From positions 34,349,386 to 34,413,385 of the forward strand of contig NC_091264.1 in NCBI RefSeq assembly GCF_042477335.2: a DNA stretch of 64,000 nucleotides, written 5' to 3'. The position numbers were made by a program, and so were the translations under genes. A model generated the notes under the pieces. That model worked only from the letters and a program-made list of their open reading frames with translations. It had not been told where the DNA came from and searched no databases. The stretch is from Ovis canadensis. Lineage: Eukaryota; Chordata; Mammalia; Artiodactyla; Bovidae. This document shows positions 12,956 through 23,060 of this stretch, piece after piece. Position 1 is the stretch's first letter; every line of letters starts with the position of its first letter.

Positions 12956-13687
12956 TTAAAGACTGCATGATCCCCGTTTTCTGGATCACATGTCCCTGGA
13001 GGAGGAGTTCACAGGTGAAATGGAAATAACATCTCCATTCACCCAGTGGCTCTGGTCTAACTCCCTAGGGTCACCCCTGGCACCTTCCTTTCTTCACGCT
13101 ACACATCAGACCCACCAGCAAAACCTCTGGGCTCTCTCTTCCCAACCATCTCAACCCTGCCCTGCAGTGACCATTGTCCACTCCACCATCTTTCCTTGCC
13201 TAGTTTTCCAACTGCCTCCAGCCTGTCCTCCCTGCTTCTACTCTTTCTCTGCTCTAGTCTATCATTGAAGAGGCAGTCAGAATATTCCTTGCAGAACCCT
13301 TTGATGCCAACCCCCTTCCCTCCCCTCCTCCTGCACTTATCACTCAGAGTAGAAGTGAAAGTTCTTTCTATGGCTCATCAGGCCTCGAGGGGACCTGTGC
13401 CCACTCCCACCTCTCTTTTCCTTCCTCACTTACCCCACCCTGGCCACGTTGCCTCCTCCCTCCCTTACTCAGCATCATTCACGGTCCCACTGTGGGAAGC
13501 TAAACAACAGTTCCCAAACACGCCCCTGTTCTAATTCCCAGAAACGTCTGTAGCAAAAGGGACTTAGCAAAAGTGATTAATTAAAGGATCCTTCATATGA
13601 GGAGATTATCCTGGATTATCCTGCAGGCCCAAACTAACAATTTTCCTTATAAGAGAGATCAGAAGAGTCAGATTGCAAGGCAAGGGG

Positions 13688-13792
13688 AAGCTGGAGACTC
13701 CATGCTTCCATTGCAAGGGGCGAGGGTTCCATCTCTGGTCAGAGAACTAAGAACCTGCATGCTGCACAGCCTGGCCAGGAAAGAAAAAAATA
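13688..13792 (+). mobile_element. CHR-type SINE fragment
   Basis: GGGCGAGGGTTCCATCTCTG to ACTAAGAACCTGCATGCTGC with an A-rich tail, nested in the MLT1 LTR. Confidence 0.6.
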
Positions 13793-13852
13793 AAGGTGGA
13801 GCTGGAAGCTGGGGAGAAAGGGAGATGCGACGTGGGCCATGAGTGAGAGAAC

Positions 13853-14138
13853 ACTGCCCCTAGAAGAGTACTGAGCTGTGCTCAGATACTCAGTCCTGTT
13901 GGACTCTTTCTGACCCCGTGGACTGTAGTCTACCTGGCTCTTCTGTCCTTGGGATTTTCCAGCAAGAATACTGGGGTGGGTTGCCATTTCCTCCTCGGGG
14001 ATCTTCTGGACCCATGGGTCAAACCCACGTCTTCTGCATCTCTGCCTTGCAGGAGGATTCCTTACCACTGAGCCACCAGGGAAGCCCTCTCTAGGAGCAA
14101 GGGCAGGTGGCAGGTAGGGGGGGGAAGGAGGTGGGGTG
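13853..14138 (+). repeat. Inverted repeat, left arm (286 bp)
   Basis: The reverse complement of this arm is identical, by base-by-base reading, to 15000-15285. The arm holds a minus-strand Bov-tA SINE plus about 18 bases of LTR sequence on one side and about 50 bases of unrelated G-rich sequence on the other. The match therefore cannot be two independent SINE insertions. It sits inside an MLT1 LTR, so this is probably the source copy. Confidence 0.93.
13871..14088 (-). mobile_element. Bov-tA SINE in inverted-repeat left arm
   Basis: Complete minus-strand copy ending GAGCCACCAGGGAAGCCC. Identical to the copy in the right arm. Confidence 0.9.
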
Positions 14139-14677
14139 GTGGGGAGGGCGGTGGGAACAAACTCTCCCTGGAATCTCCAAAGGGAACACAGCTCTGATGA
14201 CCCCTTGTTTCAGCCCCCTAAGACTCACTCCAGATTCTGATCTCCAGAATGTTGGAGAATAAATCCGTGTGGTTTGGAGCCACTGTGTTTCCAGCAGTTT
14301 GTTAGGGCAGCTGCAGGAAACTAACATACCCGTTATTCTGTTCTATGTCTCTTTATGGCACTATCACCACCGGGCACATTTCATGTTTACTTCTTTATGT
14401 GTCCATCTGTTGTCTCTCCTGCTACGAAGCAAAGTGCAGGGGAGCCTGGACTTTGTTTTCTTCCCTGTTGTACACCCAGAACCCAGACCAATAACTATCT
14501 GTTGAATGAATAAATAAATGAGATATTTTAATTCATTGATCAACACCCGGACGTGGCTGAGCCTCAATACGAGGTTGGTTGAACACACAGTTATTAACTT
14601 GCATTCCATTTTCTCTGATCTGTCCAGACAGGTAGAGACATACACAAATGAGTGCAGGTATAGCCGCAGCCCAAGCT

Positions 14678-14865
14678 GTTCAGTTGCTAAGTGACTCTTT
14701 GCGACCCCATGGACGGTAGCCCACCAGGCTTAGACTTTGTCCATGGGATTTCCTAGGCAAGAATACTGGAGTGGGCTGCTATTTCCCTCTCCACGGTATC
14801 TTTCTGACACAGGGATGGAACCCATGTCTGCTGTATTCTTTACCACTGAGCCACCTGGGAAGTCC
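14678..14865 (-). mobile_element. Bov-tA SINE in the inverted-repeat spacer
   Basis: TCAGTTGCTAAGTGACTCTT to GAGCCACCTGGGAAGTCC. It differs from the arm SINEs and is a separate insertion. Confidence 0.88.
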
Positions 14866-14999
14866 AAGAAGAATTCACACAGGGAGTCAAAAGAGGGGGA
14901 AAAGCCTTTTGGGTTCACAGTAGCTGGAACATTAATGGAACATCAGCAGCCCAAGTGGTCCAGCCCAAAGCAGCCCAGGAGGAGCACCCCACCTGGGTG

Positions 15000-15285
15000 C
15001 ACCCCACCTCCTTCCCCCCCCTACCTGCCACCTGCCCTTGCTCCTAGAGAGGGCTTCCCTGGTGGCTCAGTGGTAAGGAATCCTCCTGCAAGGCAGAGAT
15101 GCAGAAGACGTGGGTTTGACCCATGGGTCCAGAAGATCCCCGAGGAGGAAATGGCAACCCACCCCAGTATTCTTGCTGGAAAATCCCAAGGACAGAAGAG
15201 CCAGGTAGACTACAGTCCACGGGGTCAGAAAGAGTCCAACAGGACTGAGTATCTGAGCACAGCTCAGTACTCTTCTAGGGGCAGT
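15000..15285 (-). repeat. Inverted repeat, right arm (286 bp)
   Basis: Exact inverted copy of 13853-14138, separated from it by 861 bases. Identity stops abruptly at both ends. Its flanks are unrelated to the MLT1 LTR around the left arm, which suggests this is the transferred copy. Confidence 0.93.
15052..15267 (+). mobile_element. Bov-tA SINE in inverted-repeat right arm
   Basis: GGGCTTCCCTGGTGGCTCAG to AGTCCAACAGGACTGAGT. Exact reverse complement of the copy at 13871-14088. Confidence 0.9.
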
Positions 15286-17159
15286 ACTCTTCTGGCCCAC
15301 AACCCCAGAACCCCAGCAACAAACCCTCTAGGAAAATGGTGACCCCCATCAAATGCAGGGGTTCTAGCACCCACTCCTTGGAGCTGGGAGGAGCATGGAG
15401 CTTGAGCTGGTCACCCTCATGCCCTCCACTCCCGGGCAGGACCAGTCACTTGTCCTCATGTTATGCATTTCCATTTTCCATGGAATAAAGAACTGCAGTG
15501 GGGGTGGGGTGGGGGTTGAGAAGCTGAGATTAAGCCTGTCCTTCTCACTGAATGATGCTGAGTATCATCTCTTAAAAGGAGTTCACACACAGGAGCTGAG
15601 GTTGATTTTATATTGTATGACCCCTTAGCAAACTTAAGAGTTAATTAGATCCAATATTTGCTTAGGGAACTACGGATCTCAAGAACTTAGAAACCATATT
15701 TACTATCAAACAGTTTTTCCTGTGGCTGGCACCAGTTGGAGATGCCAATACTTCTATTTCCTCCTACTTCTGTTTGGTTCAATGGCGGTGGCAGGCTAAT
15801 TTCTGATGAAATCAACACTTTGCCAAATATACAAATAATGGTCTGATGGGCCTGGAATGATGGTGATCATGTCAATGAGAGTTCATCTTCAATGATCAGG
15901 ACGACAATGATTCAGGATGCTGATGGTTGCAGGGAGTTACATGGATGCCTCGGTCTTGAGGAAAATATACCCAGTCCTCACTTTTGAAACGTTGCTTCTT
16001 TCTTTTTTGAAACTAACACAGTGGTAAGTGGATATAAATGCTGGAAGGTGACTTGAATGCCCCTGTTTGAACTTTGCCTCCTCCGTAGAGCCTCTCTTGA
16101 CTCTTTCGCACACCCTCGGGCACTCCCAGGATACCCACAGCACGTTACTTGCTCACTCCTCTATTTCACCAAAATTCACAACTTGCAAGTCTGTCTCCTG
16201 TACCACATCGTTATTTCTTGAGAGAAAGGGCTCTGTTTACAGACCCATGTCCCTCCCAAATGCTCAACACAATCCCAGGCAAGGTTTGCCAGGTAGTTAA
16301 ATACAAATCTAACACTCTGCTTGGTGCTTTTGAAAAAGGACCTGTGTGGTCGAATAAAAGGGACACGATTTATACACCAAAAACAACTAGGAAAAAATAC
16401 AGAGTAGTAAATAATTATATATTAAATTAGCAATACATACAATTAGTGCATTTCATTAGAGGAGTTAATTGGAAACCAGAAAGGGGAGAAATGAGTGTAA
16501 ACTGGGGTTTTCATAGGTTCATAGAGTAACCAATTTTGTTAGCCAGGAGTAGCAGGATTTACGAATATGATGTCTTCACATTAAAGAAGTGTGTCAGTAT
16601 GGATTTGGGTGGGGGGATGTTGGGAAAAAAATAATCTTGATCCATAAAGATGACCTGTTTAGCCCTGAAATGCTTTTTATGTCTTGATAATATTCATAAC
16701 CACAATCTTTATTAGATTACAGTCTAATACAAAGATCATCAAAGTTCTTTGTTTAAATATCCCAAGGGTTAAACATTAACCCTGACACTAAGTGTCTTAC
16801 TACCAGTGAAATCGTTTTATCTCATCAGATATTTCAGTTATATTGGTGTCAAAAGGGCAAACTGGGTAACAGAGGTAACATTTATTGACCATATACATGA
16901 AGGACTATCTGTGAACTCAGAAACACCCAGGAGGAAACACTGGTGCCCGACTGTAGTCTTGACTTTCACAAACCGTAGTTTTTGTTTACAAAATCACAAT
17001 GATGAAGGAAATTTAACCAGACAGGAAAATGGTACTTGACACCTGTCACAAAGGAAAGGATCTGAGCAACAATTTCTGCTCACACATAAGCGAACTTTTT
17101 TTCTAAATTTTGATTTTTTGCTCATCATGGATGTTTTCTGGCATCCATTTTTAAAATTT
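15286..17159. other. CLIC5 intron, mostly unique
   Basis: Possible L2-type piece around 16040-16310. No exon of the CLIC core is seen. Confidence 0.5.
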
Positions 17160-17282
17160 TTATTTATTTTTTGGCCAAGCCCCACGGCATGTAGAGTAGT
17201 AGTTCCCCAACCTGGGATTGAATCCATGCCCTCTGCGGTGGAAGGGTGGAGTCCCAACCCCTGGACCACCAGGGAAGTACCC
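17160..17282 (-). mobile_element. CHR-type SINE
   Basis: TTTTTTGGCCAAGCCCCACG to TGGACCACCAGGGAAGTACC; near complete, about 270 bases from the CLIC5B exon. Confidence 0.78.
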
Positions 17283-17545
17283 TCAAAAGGGAACTCTGAA
17301 AAAATGCTTTGCCCATGGTACAGAGAAGTGATCACAAGACACACGCTTTAAATGTACTTTCCAGTTCTCGTAATTTTGAGCCGTTCTGGGTAAACCGTGG
17401 AATGACTCATTTCATCAGCCCTACTCTTGAATAGATCCTGACATCCAAGGACCGTGACACCACGCACCTTTCCCTGGTCTCTCAGAGCAAAATAAAGCAC
17501 CAGTTAGGCCATCTGCACGGGCAGGTGTGCCTGTTTCAGGGCATT

Positions 17546-17551
17546 CCTTAC
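17546..17551 (-). promoter_or_regulatory. CLIC5: Splice donor of CLIC5B exon 1
   Basis: Reading the minus strand, the codon AAG is followed by GTAAGG. Reading through would append VRNALKQAHLPVQMA and stop at 17504, so that tail is intronic read-through and not protein. The donor phase (after a complete codon) fits joining to the core exon shared by CLIC isoforms. Confidence 0.88.
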
Positions 17552-18097
17552 CTTCACAAAGAGGTTAATCTCGGGGCTTGCGGAAGCCGATTCGTTTCCT
17601 TCTGAAACCTCTTCAGCAGAATCGCTGGTAGGGGAGATCTCGCGGGTGGAGAAGGCTCTGCTATTCTGGATGGTGAAGCTCGAAGGAGAAGGCAGGTCTG
17701 CCTCCATCTCACTTCCATTCTCCTGGGGCTCCTCTGGGTCAGACTCCTGGTCCTTGGTTGGTGAGAACAATTCTCCCAAGGAGATGTCCTCGTTCTCTGT
17801 GGCTTCCCCTGGGTGGGGGTCCTGAGCCTTAGAATATGCTTCATCAGTCAGGACGTATTCTCCTGTTTCTGGCTGTAAAGAAGCCGAGGTTCTCCCATGA
17901 CGCCCAACAGTGTACACGGCCACAGAGTCATATTCTGGGCTTTCCAGCTCATTGACATATAAGTTGTCTTCCCTCTTTGCATCTTCATGGACGTCATCAT
18001 AAAGGGGACCTCCGTTTTCTGCTGGGTCTGAATCCTCATACACCCTCTCTGTTTGGACTCTGTTGTAGATGGTGGTGCTGTAGTTTTCGTCATTCAT
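17552..18097 (-). CDS. CLIC5: CLIC5, first coding exon of the long isoform CLIC5B (p64)
   Basis: CLIC5 is a chloride intracellular channel / GST-fold protein linked to the ezrin-actin cortex; the long isoform was first described as bovine p64 of kidney microsomes. This exon codes the isoform-specific N-terminal 182 residues, starting MNDENYSTT. The ATG at 18097-18095 is the first in-frame ATG, with A at -3. The frame ends in SPEINLFVK and meets an AAG|GTAAGG donor (GT at 17551-17550), exactly where the conserved CLIC core should be spliced on; that core is not in the window. The segment is acidic and tyrosine-rich (Tyr 6, 11, 20, 33, 47, 56, 62, 81, 88). Tyr33 in a YDDV context agrees with the site reported for Fyn SH2 binding of p64. 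A Ser/Thr-rich stretch at about 135-160 (PSPSSFTIQ) is as I recall it from mammalian CLIC5B. It has no signal peptide or membrane span. Odd point: only one acidic DPEEPQ unit, at residues 120-125. Identity is near certain; the transcript start is not defined. Confidence 0.93.
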
Positions 18098-18180
18098 GTT
18101 TATTGATCTGATAGATCCTTTCGCAAGCAGACCCGAGTAGGTCTGAGATGAGGAAAGGGCTGGAGGATGCTGCACTGCCT
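18098..18180 (-). promoter_or_regulatory. CLIC5: Presumed 5' UTR of the CLIC5B transcript
   Basis: The frame stays open upstream of the ATG to about 18175 but has no ATG there, only a GTG, so this stretch is read as 5' UTR. I see no TATA box, CpG island or clear initiator upstream, and an upstream non-coding exon cannot be excluded (an AG precedes the open stretch). Confidence 0.4.
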
Positions 18181-20159
18181 CGCAGAGGAATCAACAGACT
18201 TTTGAAACACAGCAACCACCCACAGCTATCAATGACAGGTCTCTAACAATCATTTACCGGAGACTTTAGTCGGCAAACCACAAGTCCATTGGACAGAAGA
18301 TAAAGCTTACACAGTCAGTTAACTCCTTCACGCCTGAGGGTATTTTCAAGCACACTCTGTGGTTTTTCTCATTGCCAGCAACTCCAAGATTCTTTGGATC
18401 AACTAGAGGTTGAATTATCTTCCCAGTACACATTGAAATTCTGAATAGTTAGCCATTTGTCATTAAATAGGGCTCCTTCTTCCAACTACCTCCAAATGCT
18501 GACAGCATTCAAGAAGTCCCTGCTGTTCAGTGGAAAACAATTCTGTGCAATCATAACTCATCCATGAAGAGCTGAATTTGTTACTCAAAACAACTGTTTG
18601 AGAATTGATGCCCCGTGATAAATGAGCTGTATAGGTTCCAGTTAGGTAATGCATGCGATTTATGTTTCTTATCTGGAAACACAATGAGGGGATTCAACGG
18701 CAGAAGGAAAAGAAGATAAGGGCTCTGTTCCATGGTCACATCAGTACAGATCACCCAAGCTAAGGCACTCAAAGATTTATGGCTTGGGTTTTATTTTTTT
18801 TCTCTTCAACTTGCATGTGATCATCACAGTCAACACACCTTCACAACAACCCTTCTAGGTACAGGATACTAGTGGAGCACTAAACGCTTGAGTTGGAAGA
18901 TACTCTCTCTATCCTCAAAGGACTTCCAAAGCAAAGAACTGTATGCACAAGCTGTCTAGTTGATGTCGTCTACAGATGCCACGAACACAGAGGCTCTTTG
19001 TTTTTTAACCTGGTACTCTAGTCTGCTAATTCCTGCTTCCCTTCAGCACACCATGTACATCATTCTCTTCCAAATAATAACCCAGGTGGATTGTAAAGGG
19101 ACTTTTAATGTCCAGAAATCATGTGAAATTTGAGAAGTAACCTGCCTGGTTGACAGGTTTCAAAGCACCTGATGAGCATCTTATTGACAAAACTTCATTG
19201 TACCCTTGCCTCCAGTGCTGAGTTCAAGAATCTTCTGGAGTGAACTAGAGCAGGATTTCTAGAAATCTAGCTTTGCGGATAGCTTAAAGAATAGATCAAA
19301 GGAAAGATGCCAGAGACAGACCTTAAAGTCTATCGATGCTACCCCTTTATTTTATTAAAAAGTGAAGTTTGTTTAGGTCCAAATACTGGACTGATTACCA
19401 TAGTTCCCATAGTCAGGTGTTTATAACTCAGTGGAGCCCCAGTTCAAATCCTTCTCACAATCTTAGCACTGGAGAAAACCTAAACGGTCATTCATTCTAA
19501 ATGGTTTTACATGTGAAGGCAGCCTGGAACCTAGAAAGGGGAAGCAAGTGGTCCAAGTTCTCACAGTGAGTTAATACGAAGCTGATTTTGATTGTGATTT
19601 CTTAACCTCCAGCTCAGTGATCTTCCTGCCACTCACTCCCTTCCTAAGTCAGTATTTTCCAACCTTTTCTCCTGATCATACAACCTCCCAACCCACCCGG
19701 TCCCTAAAAGATTCTTTTTAGATATTTCTCCCATGTAATTAAAATACTGCCGATATCCTACATATCTGTTTACCTACTGTATATACATTTGTGCTTTATA
19801 TATCCAAAAAAAAAAAGTAGGATTTTTTTTCACTGAAGAACTAGTTTTCACTCTTCTGGATGCAGTATTGCTTCTTTTGAGAATTATGTGCTTCCGCTGC
19901 TAGAACCTTTCTAGATTCTGTGCCATCCTGCATCAAAAATATGTGCCATCCGGCATCATTTCCAAATAACAATGTCCTACAACCTGAGTTTATGTACTTC
20001 GCATGCTACCAGGTCCTTACCAAGATGACTCAGTGTGTCCAAGGAGGCTGGTTAAACTTAGGGCCCAATATCACACAGGTATTTTATACATTCAGCCCCC
20101 TTGTCAGCCCATCTCAGGACATATCTATCATGATTTAGTTATAGGTTGCAATATGGAAC
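18181..20159. other. Upstream of CLIC5B, no repeat recognised with confidence
   Basis: About 2 kb largely free of young transposons, next to the CLIC5B exon, so it is the likeliest place for its promoter. No TATA or CpG cluster is seen. A MIR-like piece may lie at 19440-19640. Confidence 0.5.
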
Positions 20160-21130
20160 CGGTAATCCTGTTACAGCATAAATCAGATCCTCTCTCTCTC
20201 TGCTCAAACTCATATAATGGCTCCTCAAAGTCCTTACAGTGACCCACATGCGTTCATGCATGCTCAGTCATGTCTGGCTCTTCGTGACTCCATGGACTGT
20301 AGCCCACCAGACTCCTCTGTCCATGAGATTCTCCAGGCAAGAATACTGGAAGGGGTTGCCATTTCCCCCTCCAGGAGATCTTCCAGACCCAGAGATCAAA
20401 CCCAAGTCTCCTGTGCCTCCTGCATTGGCAGGTGGGTTCTTTACCACTAAGTCACCTGGGAATCCCTACAGTGACCCACAAAGCCCTGGAAAATCTACAC
20501 CAGCTTTCCTATGCCCACTCTTCTCCCCCTGGCTTACCCTGCTGCAGAGGATGTGACCTCGTTGCTGTGCCTGGAACACTCTGGATCTTTATGCTGGCTG
20601 TTCCCTCTGCCTGGAACACATTCCCCTTGGATATCGGCATAATCAACTCTCCTAACTCTTAAAAGTTCCTGCTTACACGTCCCTTTCTCAATGAGGCCAC
20701 TCCAACTGTCTTAGGTAAAATGATGACCCATCCCAACTCCTATCTCTGCCCTCTCCCCATTACTGAAAGCCTTTACCTGACTTTCTATTTCTTTTTTCCA
20801 TAATACATATCACCTTCTAATAAGATATATGCATTACTTATTTATTGCATGTCTTGAGTTTGTTTTCTGTCTTCTTCCACTGGAGTATAAGTCCTGTGTG
20901 GGCACAGATCTGTTTCTGCTTTTTCACTATGGTTTCAAGCACCTAGAATAGAGCCTGGCACATATTATTCAACACATTATTTGTTGAATCAATTTTTGTG
21001 ATTGTTTGATATCTTTATCCTCTACTGGACACACAAAGCCCATGACTATTTTTCTCATCAGTGCATACCTAAAGTCTAACAGATATCTGACACATAATAG
21101 GTGCTTATTAAATATTTGTTTTATAAATAA
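20160..21130 (+). mobile_element. L2-type ancient LINE 3' end, split by a SINE
   Basis: Shows the CTGTTCCCTCTGCCTGGAAC block and the AGAGCCTGGCACATATTATT...TTTGTTGAAT terminus of an ancient LINE. A Bov-tA at 20249-20466 is inserted with duplicated target sequence. A second GGTGCTTATTAAATATTTG end at 21098 may be another copy. Confidence 0.6.
20249..20466 (-). mobile_element. Bov-tA SINE with target-site duplication
   Basis: Full minus-strand SINE flanked by TACAGTGACCCACA at 20235-20248 and 20467-20480. The insertion split an L2-type element. Confidence 0.93.
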
Positions 21131-21202
21131 CTGAGGTGGAGAAGATGAATTTACAATTAAAGCCATTTTACTCCTGGCCCATTTTCTTCCTGTTTTATCT
21201 CA

Positions 21203-21594
21203 TTCAGTTCAGTTCAGTTCAGTTCAGTTGCTCAGTCATGTCCAGCTCTTTGCGACCCTATGAACCGCAGCACACCAGGCCTCCCTGTCCATCACCAACT
21301 CCCAGAGTTCACCCAAACTCATGTTCATCAAGTCGGTGATGCCATCCAACCATCTCATCCTCTGTCGTCCCCTTCTCCTCCTGCCCCCAATCGCCCCCAG
21401 CATCAGGGTCTTTTCCAATGAGTCAACTCTTCGCATGAGGTGGCCAAAGTACTGGAGTTTCAGCTTCAGCATCAGTCCTTCCAATGAACACCCAGGACTG
21501 ATCTCCTTCAGAATGGACTGGTTGGATCTCCTTGCAGTCCAAGGGACTCTCAAGAGTCTTCTCCAATACCACAGTTCAAAAGCATCAATTCTTT
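21203..21594 (-). mobile_element. BovB 3' end
   Basis: Minus-strand copy with a clear (GTTCA)n tail at 21204-21229. It ends at the block that reads GAATTGATGCTTTTGAAC on the minus strand, the same truncation zone as the copy at 6222. Confidence 0.9.
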
Positions 21595-22539
21595 TACTAT
21601 AGTATAAACTCCTGCAGGAAGAAGCTGGGTCTCCCATAGCACTTTGTATAAAACAAGTTGGCTTGTTTGTGTGCAACAGGAAGAGTCCCTCAGTCAATCA
21701 ATCAATCAGAAAGTATTCTGAGGGCCCCTATGACTGTGACATATAACCTAGGGAAGGAAACAAGACATACATTCATTTTCTCGAGACGTTCTAAGACAGA
21801 ACCTGTGTGCTTTCTGAAATACAGGTTTGCTTATATCACACCCATGTTTGGAAATCTTCAGTGAAAACATGTTCAGGAAGTTGTCTGTTCCAATATTTTT
21901 CACAAATGGAACCAAGTCTATCTGTCCAGCCAGCGTCTCCATCAGCACTCCCCTGAATGTCCTACTCTGCAGCAGAAACATTGCTCTTCCCTGAATACAC
22001 TATCCCATGTCCTGCCCCTATGCTTTTACACATAATGGTGCCTCCACTGGGCAAAATGCTACTCATTCCACTAGTTGTAGGATATAAACATACATAAGAC
22101 ATGATCGGATGTGCACACACAACTGAGGAAATTTACAAATTAGCTATTCCACAGAAAGGATCCAACTGGGACTACAGCAGCCCTGCCCATTGTCTTAGAT
22201 AACTGTGGGGCTAAGTGTCTAGTCTTCTGCATTGCATGTACAAAGACTCAATTTGGTAAGTTTATACAGGGCTTTTCAAACATTGTAGAACTGAGTCACC
22301 TTAACCAAACTAAAAAACAAAACAATGAATATCAGTTTATCAACATAAAGGCCAATTTATTAATGTACCCCTCAAAGCATAACTGCCCCATCGACCTGAA
22401 TATTTGCTCAAAATAATAAGCATGATCTCTTCACAGTAGCAAAGTCTACACAGAGAATCAGTCAAGGTAATATCCTCACATTATGTTTATATGATGTCTC
22501 TAGGATCTGAGACAATACCCTTAATTTAAAAACCCAAAT

Positions 22540-23060
22540 CAGTGATTTTTGCCTTTTCTTATCCTGATCAGTCTTATTAGGAATTTTTCAATTCTATTTC
22601 TTTCTAAAAAATGTTTGACTTTATTAATAGTCTCTATTGTTTATTTCTTTGTAATTTCATTAATTTCTGCTCCTATCTTTATTATTTCCTTTCTTATCCC
22701 CTTTTCGGTTTTACTTTTTTTGTTGCTGTTTGGTTTATACTCCAAGATAATTGTGATGGACACATACCACTGGCATTTAACTTTTCTTCTTTTCTAATAT
22801 ATGCATTAAAAATTTTTTTCCTCTAAGGACAGTTTTATCTACATCGCACAGGTTTTGATATGATTTAGTTTCCTTATCATCCAGTTCAAAATACTTCCCA
22901 TCTTCTGTTTAGATTGTTTTCCTTTATCCATGAGTTACTTATAAATGTTTCGATCTATTTTAGAACAGTTGAAGATTTTCTAGTTATATTTTTCCCATTG
23001 ATTTTTAGCTTAATTTCACTGTAGTCAGACAAAACCTTTGATTATGATTTTAATCAAAGT
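22540..23060 (-). mobile_element. Old L1 fragment
   Basis: T-rich on the plus strand. The minus strand follows part of L1 ORF2, with AAAACCTGTGCGATGTAG and CAATGGGAAAAATATAAC. No intact frame. Confidence 0.5.

Larger units (their letters stand above)
13495..14330 (+). mobile_element. MLT1-type LTR with nested SINEs
   Basis: Left half carries GAGGAGATTATCCTGGATTA and TCCTTATAAGAGAG; right half carries CCAGAATGTTGGAGAATAAA and CCACTGTGTTTCCAGCAGTT. An older SINE (13688-13792) and a Bov-tA (13871-14088) interrupt it. The left arm of the perfect inverted repeat lies inside. Confidence 0.65.

Noticed and set aside
14737..15342. 201-residue plus-strand open frame
   Set aside because: Made of two Bov-tA SINEs and the inverted-repeat arm. 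The matching 109-residue frame at 13739-14068 is the same SINE sequence in the other arm.
17504..17551. Extension of the CLIC5B frame past 17552 (VRNALKQAHLPVQMA)
   Set aside because: Begins at a GTAAGG donor, and the known isoform continues into the shared CLIC core at this point.
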